In this document: piece by piece, positions 13,476-48,700 of the stretch
Layout of the letters: each line of letters starts with the position of its first letter
Position numbering within the stretch: the first letter of the stretch is position 1
Assembly (NCBI RefSeq): GCF_964340395.1
Contig: NC_135549.1
Span: 8,258,342-8,322,341 of the forward strand
DNA from: Glandiceps talaboti
Taxonomy: Eukaryota > Hemichordata > Enteropneusta > Spengelidae
Direction: 5' to 3'
DNA: 64,000 nt
Position numbers and translations under genes: made by a program
Notes under the pieces: generated by a model
What the model was told of the DNA's origin: nothing
Database searches by the model: none
What the model saw: only the letters and a program-made list of their open reading frames with translations

Positions 13476-14592
13476 GTCATAGTTTTCTCCAAAACGACTG
13501 GCTCAATTCAAACGAAAAACAAAACATATAGTATGGTGACGACGGTATCATACCATTGCCAATCTCCACTCAATTACTTTCCCGTATTTTGAAATGTACT
13601 ACATGTAGTCAATGGCATGGTACGGTTGGGTCGATCATAACGAAGTCTATTAAATAACATGAGATAGATAAAAGTATCGCTAATATTTATCATCTTTGGC
13701 GAGCCATAAATGTCAACATTAGCCAGTTCACTTTGTTATCCTCTGCTGGAATGTACGTAGTTCCGGTTCTACATTACACGTCATTCTATTCGTCAATCAA
13801 TACATACTCCTGCTGATTAGGGCATGTAATAAACCAATCAGCAATATGTTTACAACACAACACATAACTCGCGCATTGATCTCACACTGGCTGTCCAGCA
13901 CTTTCACAGCTTGCGGGGACGTTCGGAAGTGAGAATTAAGTTCCCTTTAACTATACTGTTGACCATGGCCATTCAGCTTAACATATGATCTTCAAGGGCA
14001 AGCAATTCGCTAGCTTTCTCATTAAAATATAGTGTTCATGATGACATAATTTCTAATAAAGGTCGTACAAGCAAATAATTCAGAGTTCGCATAGACAATT
14101 AGATCACTTTGACCACGTACTAACCAAAAGTATTGGAGCTATTGGTGAACGTAATATTTGATCATGAATCATGGTTTCTTTTGTCAATACATGCATATTA
14201 AAGTGGCACAACCTAAGTTTATCAGCCATATTTACTTGAGTTGTTTACACAGCCACTTGCAATGTTAATGCCTTCAAAGACTAAAAAAGTTGTCTTCTGG
14301 GAGTTTTATTCAGCAGAACAGTTGATGGCATTATAGAGCATTCATCGACTGTTTTCTGTATACATATAGCAAATTATGTCCTAGGATCGTTTATGTATAA
14401 TGCCTAAGTACAAAAGCAAGAAATTGTTATGTATGTTTCAACAAGTAGGATAGTCCACACAAATTACACCAAAACGCATATAGGCTTAAACAATTACACT
14501 CGTTTATGTTACATGTGTTCCAGTACATGTTTTCTGCGCTGGTCGATAAGTTTGTCAGGAACGAACTTTGAAACTCAGAGCTTTTACATGTA
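13373..14592. other. Spacer between the duplicated blocks
   Basis: It contains a (CTGT)n-linked R2 end piece (13420-13515) and otherwise unique AT-rich sequence. No gene was seen. The right edge is the junction where block A's upstream flank meets a second copy of the CLCA 3' tail. Confidence 0.6.
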
Positions 14593-14988
14593 ACACTAAC
14601 ACTTATATCATATCTACTCAGATTTTATTGCTCAGAATGAAACATTTGTTGGTAAAGAATCAAACAAACAAACAAACAAACAAACAAACAATATAGTACG
14701 GTGACGATACCATACCATTGCCAATATCAACTTAATTACTTTCCAGCATTTTGACATGTACACGATCAAGATTGATAATTATTTATCATTTGTGTCTACA
14801 CATTTCAAAGTGGCATATTAATCAGTTTCTAATGTCATCTCTTTTTATTTCACATGTATTTCAACATCAAAGAAACATATTGATAATAATAACGATACAC
14901 ATAATAGTAAACAGTAGTGGATAGTAGTGCAATAAAAACAGTTGATGGCATGAATCATGATCAAGTACTAGAGCTTTTGCAATACTAG

Positions 14989-14989
<1 letters not shown>

Positions 14990-15064
<75 letters not shown>
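14990..15064. repeat. (AT)n microsatellite, the empty-site counterpart of 889-2553
   Basis: A simple AT tract between 'gcaatactagtt' and 'gatgccatcagggt', the same flanks that in block A enclose 1.6 kb of nested elements. Confidence 0.9.
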
Positions 15065-15066
<2 letters not shown>

Positions 15067-15262
15067 ATGCCATCAGGGTATCAATCTTTTAGCAGAAGAC
15101 AGTCTGACGACAGGTGGCATCATGCCTATACCCGTCTCCCTTCTTTAAACTACTTAAGTCAAAGTAATTAAGGTATTTAGGTCGATTTCAAATATGAAAT
15201 ATGAATAAATATGAAATGGCAATAAGACTCAATGACACAACTACTATAATGTATGGAATCGT

Positions 15263-31754
<16,492 letters not shown>

Positions 31755-31974
31755 TTCTTGATATCGAGTTCGATGGGATAGACTTTTTATTTTTATGTCA
31801 CAGTCAGGATGGCCGACAAGAAAAGAAAAAGACTCCAACGGTATAGCCCCCTACTACATTGACAACATTATTGGAGACAAGACATACTACCAATAGTTGT
31901 CAAGGCAACTCAAGCTGTTTCATACACACGATTGAAATACTACTGTCCACGTAACTGTAAGATATCATGTGTGG

Positions 31975-31980
31975 TTTATT
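31975..31980 (-). terminator. Polyadenylation signal of the ABHD6-like gene
   Basis: AATAAA on the minus strand, about 140 nt past the stop codon. Confidence 0.55.
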
Positions 31981-32119
31981 TTATTGAAAAGACAGTTTGC
32001 CTTATTAAGGCAACAGTTTGGTTGATGTACTGAGGAAAGTGTGACAGACAGCTTTACAATTGACAAGAAAGGACGGTTTTAGTTTGAACGACTTGACTAC
32101 CTAACGCGAGTTCTGATAC

Positions 32120-37093
<4,974 letters not shown>

Positions 37094-37565
37094 AGAATGT
37101 TATATCTAAAGAGACAAAAAGATCAAACATCAAACATCAAGGCATATTGTGAGTACCGGTATATACTGGATAACGGAATACACGCACGTTTGGTATGCGT
37201 GTTTTCTCAGTTAAGTTTACTTGGTAGACTGAAGTGGTTGTTAAGAGTAAAATGGTACTGGTACTAGGCAATTCAACAAACACGCCGCACATTTTCACTG
37301 GCCTACCAATATAGCAGTTGTGAGTTATGTTATTATGTACCATGTATTTCCGTTTGTCCCATATTGATCTACGATAAGCTTACATTGTAAAGTCATTAAC
37401 ATTGATCGTTGACTGTGATACAACTGATTCATACCTTAATTTCTGCTTTATGCCACTTGTACACGTCCCCACAATGTCACAACAAAATTTATACACTTAT
37501 GACCTTCGGTTGAGTATTCCTACAATGACCTTTACAGTTTGCCCGCAACAAAATGTTAATCATTA
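37094..37565. other. Region 5' of ABHD6
   Basis: AT-rich sequence before the start codon. Probably promoter and 5' UTR, but no specific element is claimed. Confidence 0.4.
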
Positions 37566-38405
37566 ACGAGTGTGAAGCTACCATCATATTCATATTCATC
37601 TTCACTTTCAAAAGTTGACCTCTACGATCAATGTGAATATGATGATAGCTTACACCTCATCATCAGATTCGAAGTACTTCCGAATGGCTATGAACATGCG
37701 TTCGGCAAATCACATATCCTTCATTGGCAGGTTGAAATCATGTGATTGTAATTACTTTTCACTTGATGGATTTGCATGCTCTCTTGTTATTTTTGCCAGA
37801 GTATCCAATTTGCACCATGAATTATTGTTATCATGGACCATTATTTTTCACAATCGATTGCGTTGACCGATCCCAATCAAGGGAACTACACACATTGTGA
37901 TAATTGTGGTCTTGACAACACTATTTTGTGTAAATTTCACCAGTGTAAGTGTTAAGTAGGGTTTCAAAGATAGCAGCACTGCGGGAAATCAAAACACACT
38001 GCAGCCAGGCCGTATTTTATTACATTACTCATACAGGTTTTTTGTACACCCATGGCCAAATATTGATATTTCATTTTCAAAGATATGGGAAAGGCATACT
38101 AAACATCCAAATTAGTTTTTTATATGACAACAATAATTCATTGGAAATTGCAAATTGGATACTCTGGCAAAAATAAGAAGAAAGCATGCAAATCCACGCT
38201 AATCAAGTGAAAAGTAACTACAATCACATTATTTCAACCTGCCAATGAAGGATTTGTGATTTGCCGAACGCTTGTTTGTACCCATTCGGAAGACTTCGAA
38301 TCTGATGATGAACGTGTGAAGCTATCATCATATTCACATTGAGAGTAGAGGTCAACTTTGAAAGTGAATATGAATATGAATATGATGGTAGCTTCACACT
38401 CGTTG
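37566..38405. mobile_element. MITE-like element with ~225-bp inverted terminal repeats
   Basis: The left arm (37566-37790) starts ACGAGTGTGAAGCTACCATC; the right arm (38185-38403) ends with its reverse complement GATGGTAGCTTCACACTCGT. A 7-bp direct repeat ATCATTA sits at 37559-37565 and 38406-38412 and is a candidate target-site duplication. No transposase frame lies between the arms. Confidence 0.75.
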
Positions 38406-38412
38406 ATCATTA

Positions 38413-40828
38413 CATTGTATTAAAATAGAATAAAGTTCGTGAACTCTTGAAGTCGTGTTCGTCGAAATAAACGCGTTTGACGGGAGTTCGTGAGGCACCG
38501 TGACTGTGTGTGACATTGGGAGGGGGTTATTTGGAAAACCCCACCTTGGGGTTTGCACATGGTTTGCATCCCAGTAATTACTTATGACAATGCCAAGGTC
38601 GTTTTTGCTGATATATCATCGCACTGAATAGAATCATAAGAATAAGGAAGGTAGCATCAGTTGTATTCAAACAATAGTGCATGCATACAGTATGTTACCG
38701 TTAACATCACTTCCGTTGACGTGGCCAGGAAACTGCAATGTACATTGATTTGTCATCTTTATTTCTGATATAAGTAGATTTATAACTTCATCCAGAACTT
38801 CCACCAAAACAAGTATCTTTCACCACAGCAATGACGAATACGATTACAATGTATCATTTGAAGTATTTTTCATATTTCTGTCACGCCCAAAGATGATGCT
38901 ACAAATATGAGAGTATAAGGTTGTTAGGAGGACTGGATTTGACATGACTTTGGCTTCAGCTTTCGGACACGCGTGGGCAAGCTGATGAAGCTAGCTAGCA
39001 GGATGGGAGAGTTAAGCCTCGATAGAGTACTCAGTACTGTAACTTTCAATTGTTGAGAAGATATGTATCTTTGAGTGTCTTGCTGTATGCATGCCAATAG
39101 TAAAATCATAAACCAGATCAATAACGGAGCATATGTCTCTTTGTGGCGTCACTTTGGACGACACGATCCAGCATCAGACCACTATAGAGTGGTCTGAGAT
39201 CCAGCGTAGCTGTAAGCCTACCTCTCTCCTTGCCTTAGATAGATGGTAATGAAGTGGAACCCAATCGTTACATATATAGCATTACACCTGTATTCAATGT
39301 ATACATGTATACATGCACCATGTGCATGAGCAATGGATTATATGCTCCCCTGGGACTTGAGAAAGTAAACGGTGCCATTGTGCCACCATAGGTTTGTGCC
39401 ACGGGTAATAATTGTAAAGCTTTTTGAGCATAGAGTGGGAAAGCGCTATTATAAAACTAGCATTATTAGTATCATTATTTCCATTTAAGCTTAGTATTTG
39501 GTGTATATATGTATGGCCAGTTAAATATATACTTGAACAAACAAGACTTTCATTTGGTGACCAATTGTGCCACATATGTAAATGATATTGCTTTAAACAA
39601 CCATTTGCTGCAAATTCAGGGTATATATCAGTGACCCCCATTAGGCCCAGTACTTAACTGATGTGTAAATTGTCCACTCGTGTGTAATCTAATCGATTTG
39701 TTAAATTTCCATAAACCAAGTTTATAGAATGAGTTGTATGGGGAGACACACTGTGCATCTTGGAACCAGCAACAAGTCTATTGCAATGTTGTTCTAGTCT
39801 TACGTTGTCATACAGAAACAAGTAAGAATTTATTAGTTGTTAATTTCCACATACGTGATTTCCTATCATCAGTTGCAAAGAACAACTTCTTGTTCTTTCT
39901 GTGATGAAGTATAAAGAAAGGATCACATTACTAATATTTGACAATGAAATGTCATCAATTTAGAGTATCTCAACTTACTAAACAATTACTCAACACTTTG
40001 AAATGCTAATTTTGAAATGCCACTTTCCAAAGTGTCAAGAAAGTAAGAGGTTCATCTGAAAGATACCAAATGCAGTATTTTTGTACTTCTTGAGTAATAA
40101 AGACATGCAACCATTTTTTTTTTCAATATATGATCTCCATGATTTAAATATCAAGTTATTTCTAAAATCTGGTCTTGCATATCCTGCAAGTGTCAGTCTG
40201 AAAGTGTTTTATGGCAAGACATTATGTAAACAAAGCTGATACAATATACAGCAGAGCTAGTTAAAATTCAAGTGATCAATATCTAAAATACATATGATGA
40301 TTCGGGTTGTGGCATTATGCACACAGACCTGATAATTGTCAAGAGATTTTCTAAAATAGAGTTTAAATTAAAATCCAATATCCTGGAGATTCATAAGTGA
40401 TACTGCTTCAATTCAAAGTATTATACAAACTAAGCTGCTACAAATTTCTTGCTATACAACATATCTAGTTATAAGTTAAGTAATTTTCTATGATACATGT
40501 TAAAATTTAAATATCCTCTTAAGTCTTGACCGTGATGGCATGATTTGTGTCATGGTATATATTTATAAAAAAAAAAACTGCTCCAAGCTACGACATATCT
40601 ATTGGTCACAATACCTAGTGGTAACTTCTTGGAATTCATAAGCCTTACAAGATAAATATTTCAGGAGTACTGTGATTTATCAAATAACTGCTTTACACCA
40701 ATGTTTATTTCTAGTTGAGAAGACTGCTCTTTCCACTGGAAACCTGAGATGACAACGAGTACTGTCATAGAGTGTATAAAGTCCAAAATCAATGTCGCAC
40801 CATTTATAGATTAGGTGTGTGCACAACT
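38413..40828. other. Intergenic region between ABHD6 and the SLC46-like gene
   Basis: AT-rich and mostly unique. A short hairpin (TCAGACCACTATAGAGTGGT) lies at 39174-39193. AATAAA (minus) at 40704-40709 probably serves the SLC46-like gene. No other gene was found. Confidence 0.5.
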
Positions 40829-43800
40829 CTAGCCATTGATACTTCCATTTTCTGGTATTATCACCTTACCAGGTAATGGTATATAGTCTGACTTCGGTTC
40901 TTTCACTTGTAAGATTCTGAAAATAAAAATACAAATGAATGGTTCTGATAAAGCATTTGATGAATTGTCATCACTATAACTTTTTACAATAATTTGGCCC
41001 TAATGAAGCTAATATTTAAAATCTATTTACTATCATGTTTTTGTTTTTTTTGCAAACTGTCAGGATGATAGAAATGTGGGATAAACAGATACAGGATTCT
41101 GGTAAATACGTAAACCGTGAGATGCCATATGACTTTGATACACAAGATTATGAGTTTCATTATATTGCGATGTTACAGTTCCAGCTGTATCTACGAGCCC
41201 TATATCTGAAATTAATTTAATCATTTTGGAAATAATTGTCTTCTCTTCTGTGTGTAACCAATGATTCCCAAGTGTTACAAATGTAACAATGATCTTCAAC
41301 ATAAATTACTTAGAAAAAAAATTATTTATTATATAATTATATCAATTTCTGGTTCAAATAATAACAAAATGTAAAACGTATTTGCATGCCAGAAATCAGT
41401 CACCATTAATAACACATGCCATATCACCAGCTGTACTTGCCTTATTGTAATTTTCAATTTTCAGTACATTTAATATTTTTACTGAAAACCACACTTACTA
41501 ACCTACATGTTTTTAAAGAATGTCTCAAAAATATATTGGCTTCCACAAGACACTATAAACAATATAATTTGATAGGAATTATTATAATTAATTTCTTACG
41601 CAGTGATGATAATACAGAGAATGAGGCAGGCTGCCATGGTTACAAAGACCAGTCCTGGCAAGGTGGATACAGTTTCTGCATATATAGTGTTGAAAATGAC
41701 TGGAGAGAAACACATTCCTATGCTTTCAAAGCTTCCTGCTGTGGCAAATACAGTACCTGGAAGATTTGAAAAAACAAAGTATTACAGGCTTGATACTATA
41801 ATTACTGTGATTAATCAAAGTTACAACCTAGACTAAAACACAACTCTAAGACATTTATATCATAATGTTACCAGCCTGGAACGCTGATGTTTTTAATCAC
41901 AGTGTTATGAGCTTAACACTACACAGATACATACATGTAGTGTCACTCGCCTAACACAAATCATGTGTCTAAATCACAGTGTATGTAACATGACCAAACA
42001 AATCTAACATGTCTAAATCACAGTGTTACATACCGGACCAACACAAATCTAACATGTCTAAATCACAGTGTTACACACAGGACCAACACAAATCTAACAT
42101 GTCTAAATCACAGTGTTACACACAGGACCAACACAAATCTAACATGTCTAAATCACAGTGTTACAAACAGGACCAACACAAATCTAACATGTCTAAATAA
42201 TAGTGTTACATACAGGACCAACACAAATCTAACATGTCTAAATCACAGTGTTACATACCGGACCAACACAAATCTAACATGTCTAAATCATAGTGTTACA
42301 TACCGGATCAACACAAATCTAACATGTCTAAATCACAGTGTTACACACAGGACCAACACAAATCTAACATGTCTAAATCACAGTGTTACATACAGGACCA
42401 ACACAAATCTAACATGTCTAAATCACAGTGTTACATACAGGACCAACACAAATCTAACATGTCTAAATCGACAAAAATTAGACAATAACAGTACAAATGA
42501 TTACAGTCTTTGTTAGTCTGTAAGGTACGCCATGACGGGGCGCCCTCAACCATCGGCCAACCCCTGTGAGAGGAGGCCGGTGAGGGCGAAACGTCATGAC
42601 GTATCTTACAGTCTAAGTCTTTGTTTGAGAACATCTTACCTTGTTCTGATTCTGTTACTAACTTTGAGAGCTTTGCTCTCAGTACTGGTATGGTTAAGAA
42701 ACTAAACACACCCGCTAAAGCACCTATGACAGGTAAGAAAGGAAAACATAATGGTAATATGAAGGTTTCTTTGCTTTTTAGCTGAAATGACTGTAGACAT
42801 TCATTTCTCCAGCAATGAAATTATAAATAAATAAAGCAATACTGGGTGACAATCTGGGTTAGAAACACAGCAGAATTAATTCATCAAGACCACATTTATA
42901 ACATGGAAAGAAAGTTTGTATTGGAGTCAAGTTGTATTTTCTTTCTCACTAAATGTGTCATTTCACTTTTTTTAAGTTTATCTTCTCTGTACTATCAATG
43001 TGTTGATTTTTGGTGAAGGTGAAATATAAGCCTGATGGGCCGGAAAGTATTCTTCCAATGACCTCAAGTCACTATAATAAAATTATCTAGTACAACGAAT
43101 ACAACAATGTATGACAATTCAATTTCAAATATTGTACCATTTTATACCATGTTTTCACTATACAGTTGTTTTAGAAGAAAAAAACAGAAATATATATGAA
43201 CAATGTGATTTATGATAAAAAGATATTTGGACCAAGTGTTGAAAATTAATCCAAATTAGAAAGGAAAGATAATGAGTGCTTTCCAGACAGAATTGAATTT
43301 TTTGAAACTTGGTCCATTTTCTGAATATACTAAACACAATTTTGAACATGAAAACCAATTTCTTGTATGTACTCAAAACTTACTACATAAAATCTAGATT
43401 TCTGGAGGAATGGTTATTTGAAAGTAGCAAGAATTATCTCTTGTTTTAACACTTTCATTTGGAATTCTATGTATTGTTAATGTAAGTGTATACTGTTTTC
43501 TAAACATGGAAAAAAGAATTCCATGAATATATTTCTTTTGCTAAGAAACCTAAACTATCAAGGTGTTTTGAAGTCAGTTAGTTCATTTTATTATGTCAAA
43601 TTAGAATGTGTAGCTACATAAACCTACTAGATTGATACACTGTTGGAAAGTAAATTGATAAAGAGCTGTTAATAACTTGCTTTGTACTCACCAAAGAACA
43701 TCATTGGTGCATTAAAAGCAAATGCAACCAAAAGTAGTGACGCCATATAGGACAATATACCAACTTGAACCATTCCTAAGTCAGCCAAGCAACATGTTAA

Positions 43801-45701
43801 CAACTTTCCTCCCACTATCATACCTGTAGGATATAGTAGGCAACATATAATTACATACAGCCACTAATTCTTGTATGTATTCCAGCCATGTCTACAGTAT
43901 CCTATTAATAGTTTATTCAGTAATGCAGCGGTGATGAACACAGATGTAACTACCAATTGCTAGCTTCTCAAAACCATCAGTTAAGGCAGGCCAGTTTCTA
44001 CACTTTTATACATTATAATAAAGATTATATTGTACTGTACATGTACTCTCATTGAAGACAAGTATGGTGGTCTGTTTTCACTGGCTAAGACAACAATTTA
44101 ATGTACTGGCAGAGTTATCAATGACATCAGAACAATAGTAAATGGATGAAAACACTTTCAATTGAACAATTCATTGATTTCACATGATCAATGGGTTCAG
44201 GAAGGCATGGAATATATTTGGTAAATGCTGTAGTTGCATAGCCAAAGGCAATGAACTAAGTAGTGCATGTGGGATTTTGTCATTGCGGGGGATTTATTGG
44301 GGGGAGGAAGATGATAAATAGAATAATTTCACTGTGTTTTCATTGATAAAACAAAGAAACCACAAGACTGAACATGATATGTTGTCAAGGAAAAAATGAA
44401 GTATCCCTGGCCGTGGTACATTCCTATCACGTGATATGAGTTTTAATACACTGAACCATAGATCTAGTTACACATACAGGGCCAGTGGTTGAATTTATGT
44501 GGTTGAACTTCTACATTTGTATCTTTTAGTGGAGTAATAACATTCATTAGAACTAGTGAGTAACATCACAGTGCTACAAATCAAGAAGTCACACAATATG
44601 TATTCAAATTTAAAATTTGACATTAATATGCTCCCGTTGTCTGCTTTATATAACTAAATGTAATACTTACCCAAAGCATTACATAGCAATGTGGCAGCTA
44701 CATAGAAACCAATAAGAATGGCTGACCAACAGAATGGGTAATCCTTCACGTACAAGACTGTCAAACTTAATGCTGAATTAACAACTAAGGTTATTATCAT
44801 CACATTAGTTAAAAGTGCAATCAATATCCATCGACGACTATTGGTGTTCTCATCAAACAAATTGTAAATGTCTCGTAATTGTTCCTTAAATGTAAATCTG
44901 TTATTTGGATCATAAATGATAGTTTCTGGGACTAAAACTATGGTGTACAGTACAGTCAAGACAATCAGGATTAATGTCAGCATGTATGGAAGACCGAAAC
45001 CCTTTGCTTCCAGGAGGTAGCCGATTCCAATTTGTGAGAGTGATGCTGCAAGGATACTTAGAAACTGTACTATAACAATGCGGTATGTTCTTTGTTCTTT
45101 ATTTGTTATGTCTGACACATACGCAAAGAACCCAGACAAGGCAGTGAAAAAGTTTCCTGTTCCTCCACGTGCAACTTCAGCAATAAACAAGTACTGCAGG
45201 GGTAATTCTAGATATATCACAATCAAATAGACAACAGAGAAGATAGCCATTCCAGCACAAGGTATAACACATGCCAATTTACGTCCTGCTTTATCACTCC
45301 AGGAACCAATGACAGGTGCTGTGATAAATGAAAGTGAGTAACTCAAGACATCAAAATAGAGACTCCAATATGAAGATTCAGCCTGTATCGTATTCTGTAA
45401 CTGATACTCCGGATCACTTTCATTCAGTTTCTTGCATGTACCATTCTTTGGTAAAATACCACCTCCCATTGGAGACAACGAATGAGTGACATTATGACTT
45501 TTTGACACTTCATACTGGATATATTGTATTTTAATAGTCTGAGAGATTGTATATGCAAGCATAAAGATGAAAATAGCAGGTTCTATGGTGATACGACGTT
45601 GTACTCTTCTCTTAGGTGTAACTGTTGAGATATCTGTCTCATCTTCACAACTGTTATCTGCTTCCATCATTTTCTTGCCGATACTCTGGTATACAAATTG
45701 C
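40829..45701 (-). CDS. SLC46-family major facilitator transporter (proton-coupled folate transporter-like)
   Basis: Coding exons are 45701-44671 (first ATG 45670), 43823-43692, 42723-42640, 41756-41600 and 40916-40829, joined in phase to about 486 residues. The first exon holds a cytoplasmic N-terminus, TM1 after 'TIEPAIF', a glycosylable loop with Cys and the MFS motif GSWSDKAGRK (residues 122-131), then TM2-TM8. The later exons give 'GKLLTCCLADLGMV', ALAGVFSFLTIPVLRAKLSK with VTESEQG, and VIFNTIYAETVSTLPGLVF, all typical of SLC46A1/A3. Family members move folates, haem or muropeptide-like solutes across plasma or lysosomal membranes with protons; the substrate here cannot be told. The frame stays open upstream of the first ATG to the acceptor at 45702, so the start may be earlier or the first exon may be a 5' UTR. 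Lineage within SLC46 is not assigned. Confidence 0.88.
42006..42475. repeat. 45-bp minisatellite, ~10.5 units, in an SLC46 intron
   Basis: Units begin AACATGTCTAAATCACAGTG every 45 bp (42006, 42051, 42096 ... 42456). Because 45 is divisible by three, an open frame (SKSQCYTQDQHKSN repeats) runs through several units, but it lies within an intron. Confidence 0.95.
42514..42617. mobile_element. Small fold-back element in an SLC46 intron
   Basis: Imperfect inverted arms, TAGTCTGTAAGGTACGCCAT on the left and its counterpart ending 'cttacagtctaa' on the right, with GC-rich 'gggcgccctca' / 'tgagggcgaaa' inside. A one-armed fragment lies at 54159-54177. Confidence 0.6.
42724..44670. other. SLC46 introns
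   Basis: Unique AT-rich sequence on either side of exon 43692-43823. Nothing else recognised. Confidence 0.5.
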
Positions 45702-48700
45702 CTGTATATAAATAAAATAAGTCATTGTTATATATCAAAACAAATGACGAACTAACAATTTTTTATCAAATTTTCAATGAGTAATATAAGAATAACAAAT
45801 TTGACAGCAAGCCTGTATACAAGATTATCTACTAGCAAAGACTAAAGATTATGTGAGTGAAGAATACTGGAAAGCTACGGGTATTGATGTTATTAACTTT
45901 CCAAACAATGGCTAAACAGGACATTTTGGTCAAAATTTTCAATGAATAACAATAATAATATTTTCTAGCGGTTTGCAGAAAAAAAGCGTGAAAATGTTGT
46001 TTTGTCAGCATGGTTAATGTAGCTATGTTGAGCCTTGGAAAGGCTTTTGTTGTTTTGGATACAAATGGTGTAATGTAAGTGGTATGGTGACACCACAGTG
46101 ACATTGATGTAATGTGTAGTAGGATTTCCATGACCATTGATTGCCAGGCTGATGTACATAGATAGGAGGCACAGACATGGCAAGGGGCCAATCCATTGGA
46201 ATAGTCCTGGAAATTTTCCTTTCTTGAAGAACGCATGATATATCAATAACAATCAATGTCTTCTGATACACTTGATAACACTTATGCTTTTCAAGAGATT
46301 TTTTCCAATGCAATGTAAAAAAATTTCTCTGGTTTTCAGTGCGGAATGATAAACCATGTGAGGTTATTGACATATAAAATGTAAATGTATCTACACATAC
46401 ACATCTTGTACTGATTTGTTACTGTGCTTCCTAACCCAGAATAAACATGTGAGCTTTCTCCTATATGTATTGTATTATGAATAGTGGGCACTCAAGTGTG
46501 GCAGAATGTTAGTGTAGACAAAATTAAAAATTAAGTGTGATCCTATCCTGCAATCCTTAAATAGGCCATTCCCTAATACATGTAGCAATAAGTGAAGTTC
46601 TGTGATTAATAAATACTGAAAGCAGTACTGATACACAAATGCTTGCAATGAACTTATTTGAGTGATACAGTTGACTGTCCTTCAGAGATATGCAGCTCAC
46701 CTGATCATACTAATAATAGGAATATAAACTGTCACATTGTCTACAAATTTAGATGGGGCCTTATCATGACTGGCTTCATTCACTCTCAGTATACAGAGGA
46801 AGATTATTTATTTTAAATTTTCTTTATTCACAAAACATTCCACAGATATAACCTATTAATAACAGGACACATGCAGGTGGAAACCAGAGTGCCTAGCCTG
46901 TGGAACACCTGCATTGTTTGGTAGGGTCATAACCTGAATGACATTCTTCTACATTTCACATGCCAAATTATTCAAACCCAGACCTGTGCTGAAACCCTCA
47001 CCTGCAGTCGTAAGACGTACATAATCACTTGGCCACAAACAACCTAGCCAAGAGACTTGGCTATCTCACTCGACATACTGGCTTGACAGTATATATGCTC
47101 TGGTCAACCACATTTTCAAGTCAGATAATACAAAGTCTCTGGGCTACAAACAACCCATTTCTACTTCTTCTACTTCCACTTACTGCTACTTATATGTATA
47201 TACATATAGTAACAGAGTTTAACACTATGTACATGTATGTGTTGTATCAACTCCTACAGGTGTGAATGACGCAGATTCAAAGATAGTCATAAGTAAATAT
47301 ATTTTGCCCTTTCTATAACTGCAAATATGGGCATATACATATGTACACTGTAGTCGACAATGAATATCTTTGGGCATCGCTGCTCAATTCAATGTGACAC
47401 AATAACTGAGGTCAAACCGTACCATTGTTCACCAACCTTTGGAAATATACTTAGTCTGTACATAAAAATTTCTCTTTGATTTCCTAGCAAGTATATTTTC
47501 CAGCTGGTAACCTCCCTTCCAACTAGAAGTATGTCCTACACGAACGTCTGACCTTAGGTTGAGAGATCTATAGTAGTGGGAACACCAAAAACCCAAATAT
47601 TTCAGTCTAACACCTCATATAGTTACTCTAAATGTTGGCTAGACATTAAAATGAAATTCTGACAGGTCTAAGACTTTACCAGACTGTCAATACTCATGTC
47701 TGTTCAGTCTAACATCAATGATATCTTTGAACTCTGGTGACCTTCCCCTGATAGTCAGAAGTACTTGTATACACAAAGTGTTGTAGTGCGTGTACAACAT
47801 ACCACCTACATGAAGTGGCAACTAACCTTTGACCCCATAGAAACCTCAAGAAATATGGGAAGTGTCAACCTTATTGTTCATGTTTTTAGTCAGCATTAAC
47901 ACACAAGGCCATGTCCAACAAGCTAGATCTACTTTGCTATCTCTGATGATTATTTTGCAATATATATAAGTAATTTCCAATGAGACAAACACTATACTAC
48001 ACTTTCCCATCTAAATCAGACTAATTACTAGTTTTGATTTCTCTTGACCATAAGTCACATTTGTTAGGTCTTAATTGTATTCCAATGCAAGGTATACCTT
48101 TAGAAACAGCAAACAAAAATTTTAAAATATGGCATATGTCTTAGGTGCATGTCAAAATGACTGTCTGGGTATGGCTGTATGTGCCTATGTGTATGTGTTT
48201 TGTCTGTGTGAATACTGGAAGGGGAGTGTAGGCATGTGTATGATGTGTTCTAGCACATGTACTTTGTTGGGTGTCTGGATATTCAGATATATATCAGATT
48301 TGAAAAAAGAACTGATACATACATGTACCCAGTAAATCATTAGGCAGCACTTACTGCACAGTGGTAATGACCATAATTCCTTGATGTACATTACACTTAC
48401 CAATACACTATTTATAATACATGCACTTGGGTCAAATTGCCTACTTTGTTTCAGATGATTTCCATCTCATTCACACTGATATAATTATTCTGTACCTACA
48501 TGTTAGATAAAATATTGTATCTGATCAGTGGTATTTATCTCTTATCGTGCCTACCTTGTTCTTAAAAATTAATATCCTATGGTAAATTATGTCATGTTAT
48601 TCACAAATTCAGACACAGTACAATTTGAAGGACAAATGAATATTTTAATAGCAACCATTGTAACCGGATGGAGGAGAATCCTTGACAGAATTCACTACTA

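Noticed and set aside
41416-41836. Plus-strand frames over the SLC46 exon at 41600-41756
   Set aside because: Antisense shadow; the minus strand shows conserved SLC46 motifs with proper splice sites.
42009-42200. Repeat protein SKSQCYTQDQHKSN
   Set aside because: Produced by an in-phase minisatellite inside an SLC46 intron, on the opposite strand to the gene.
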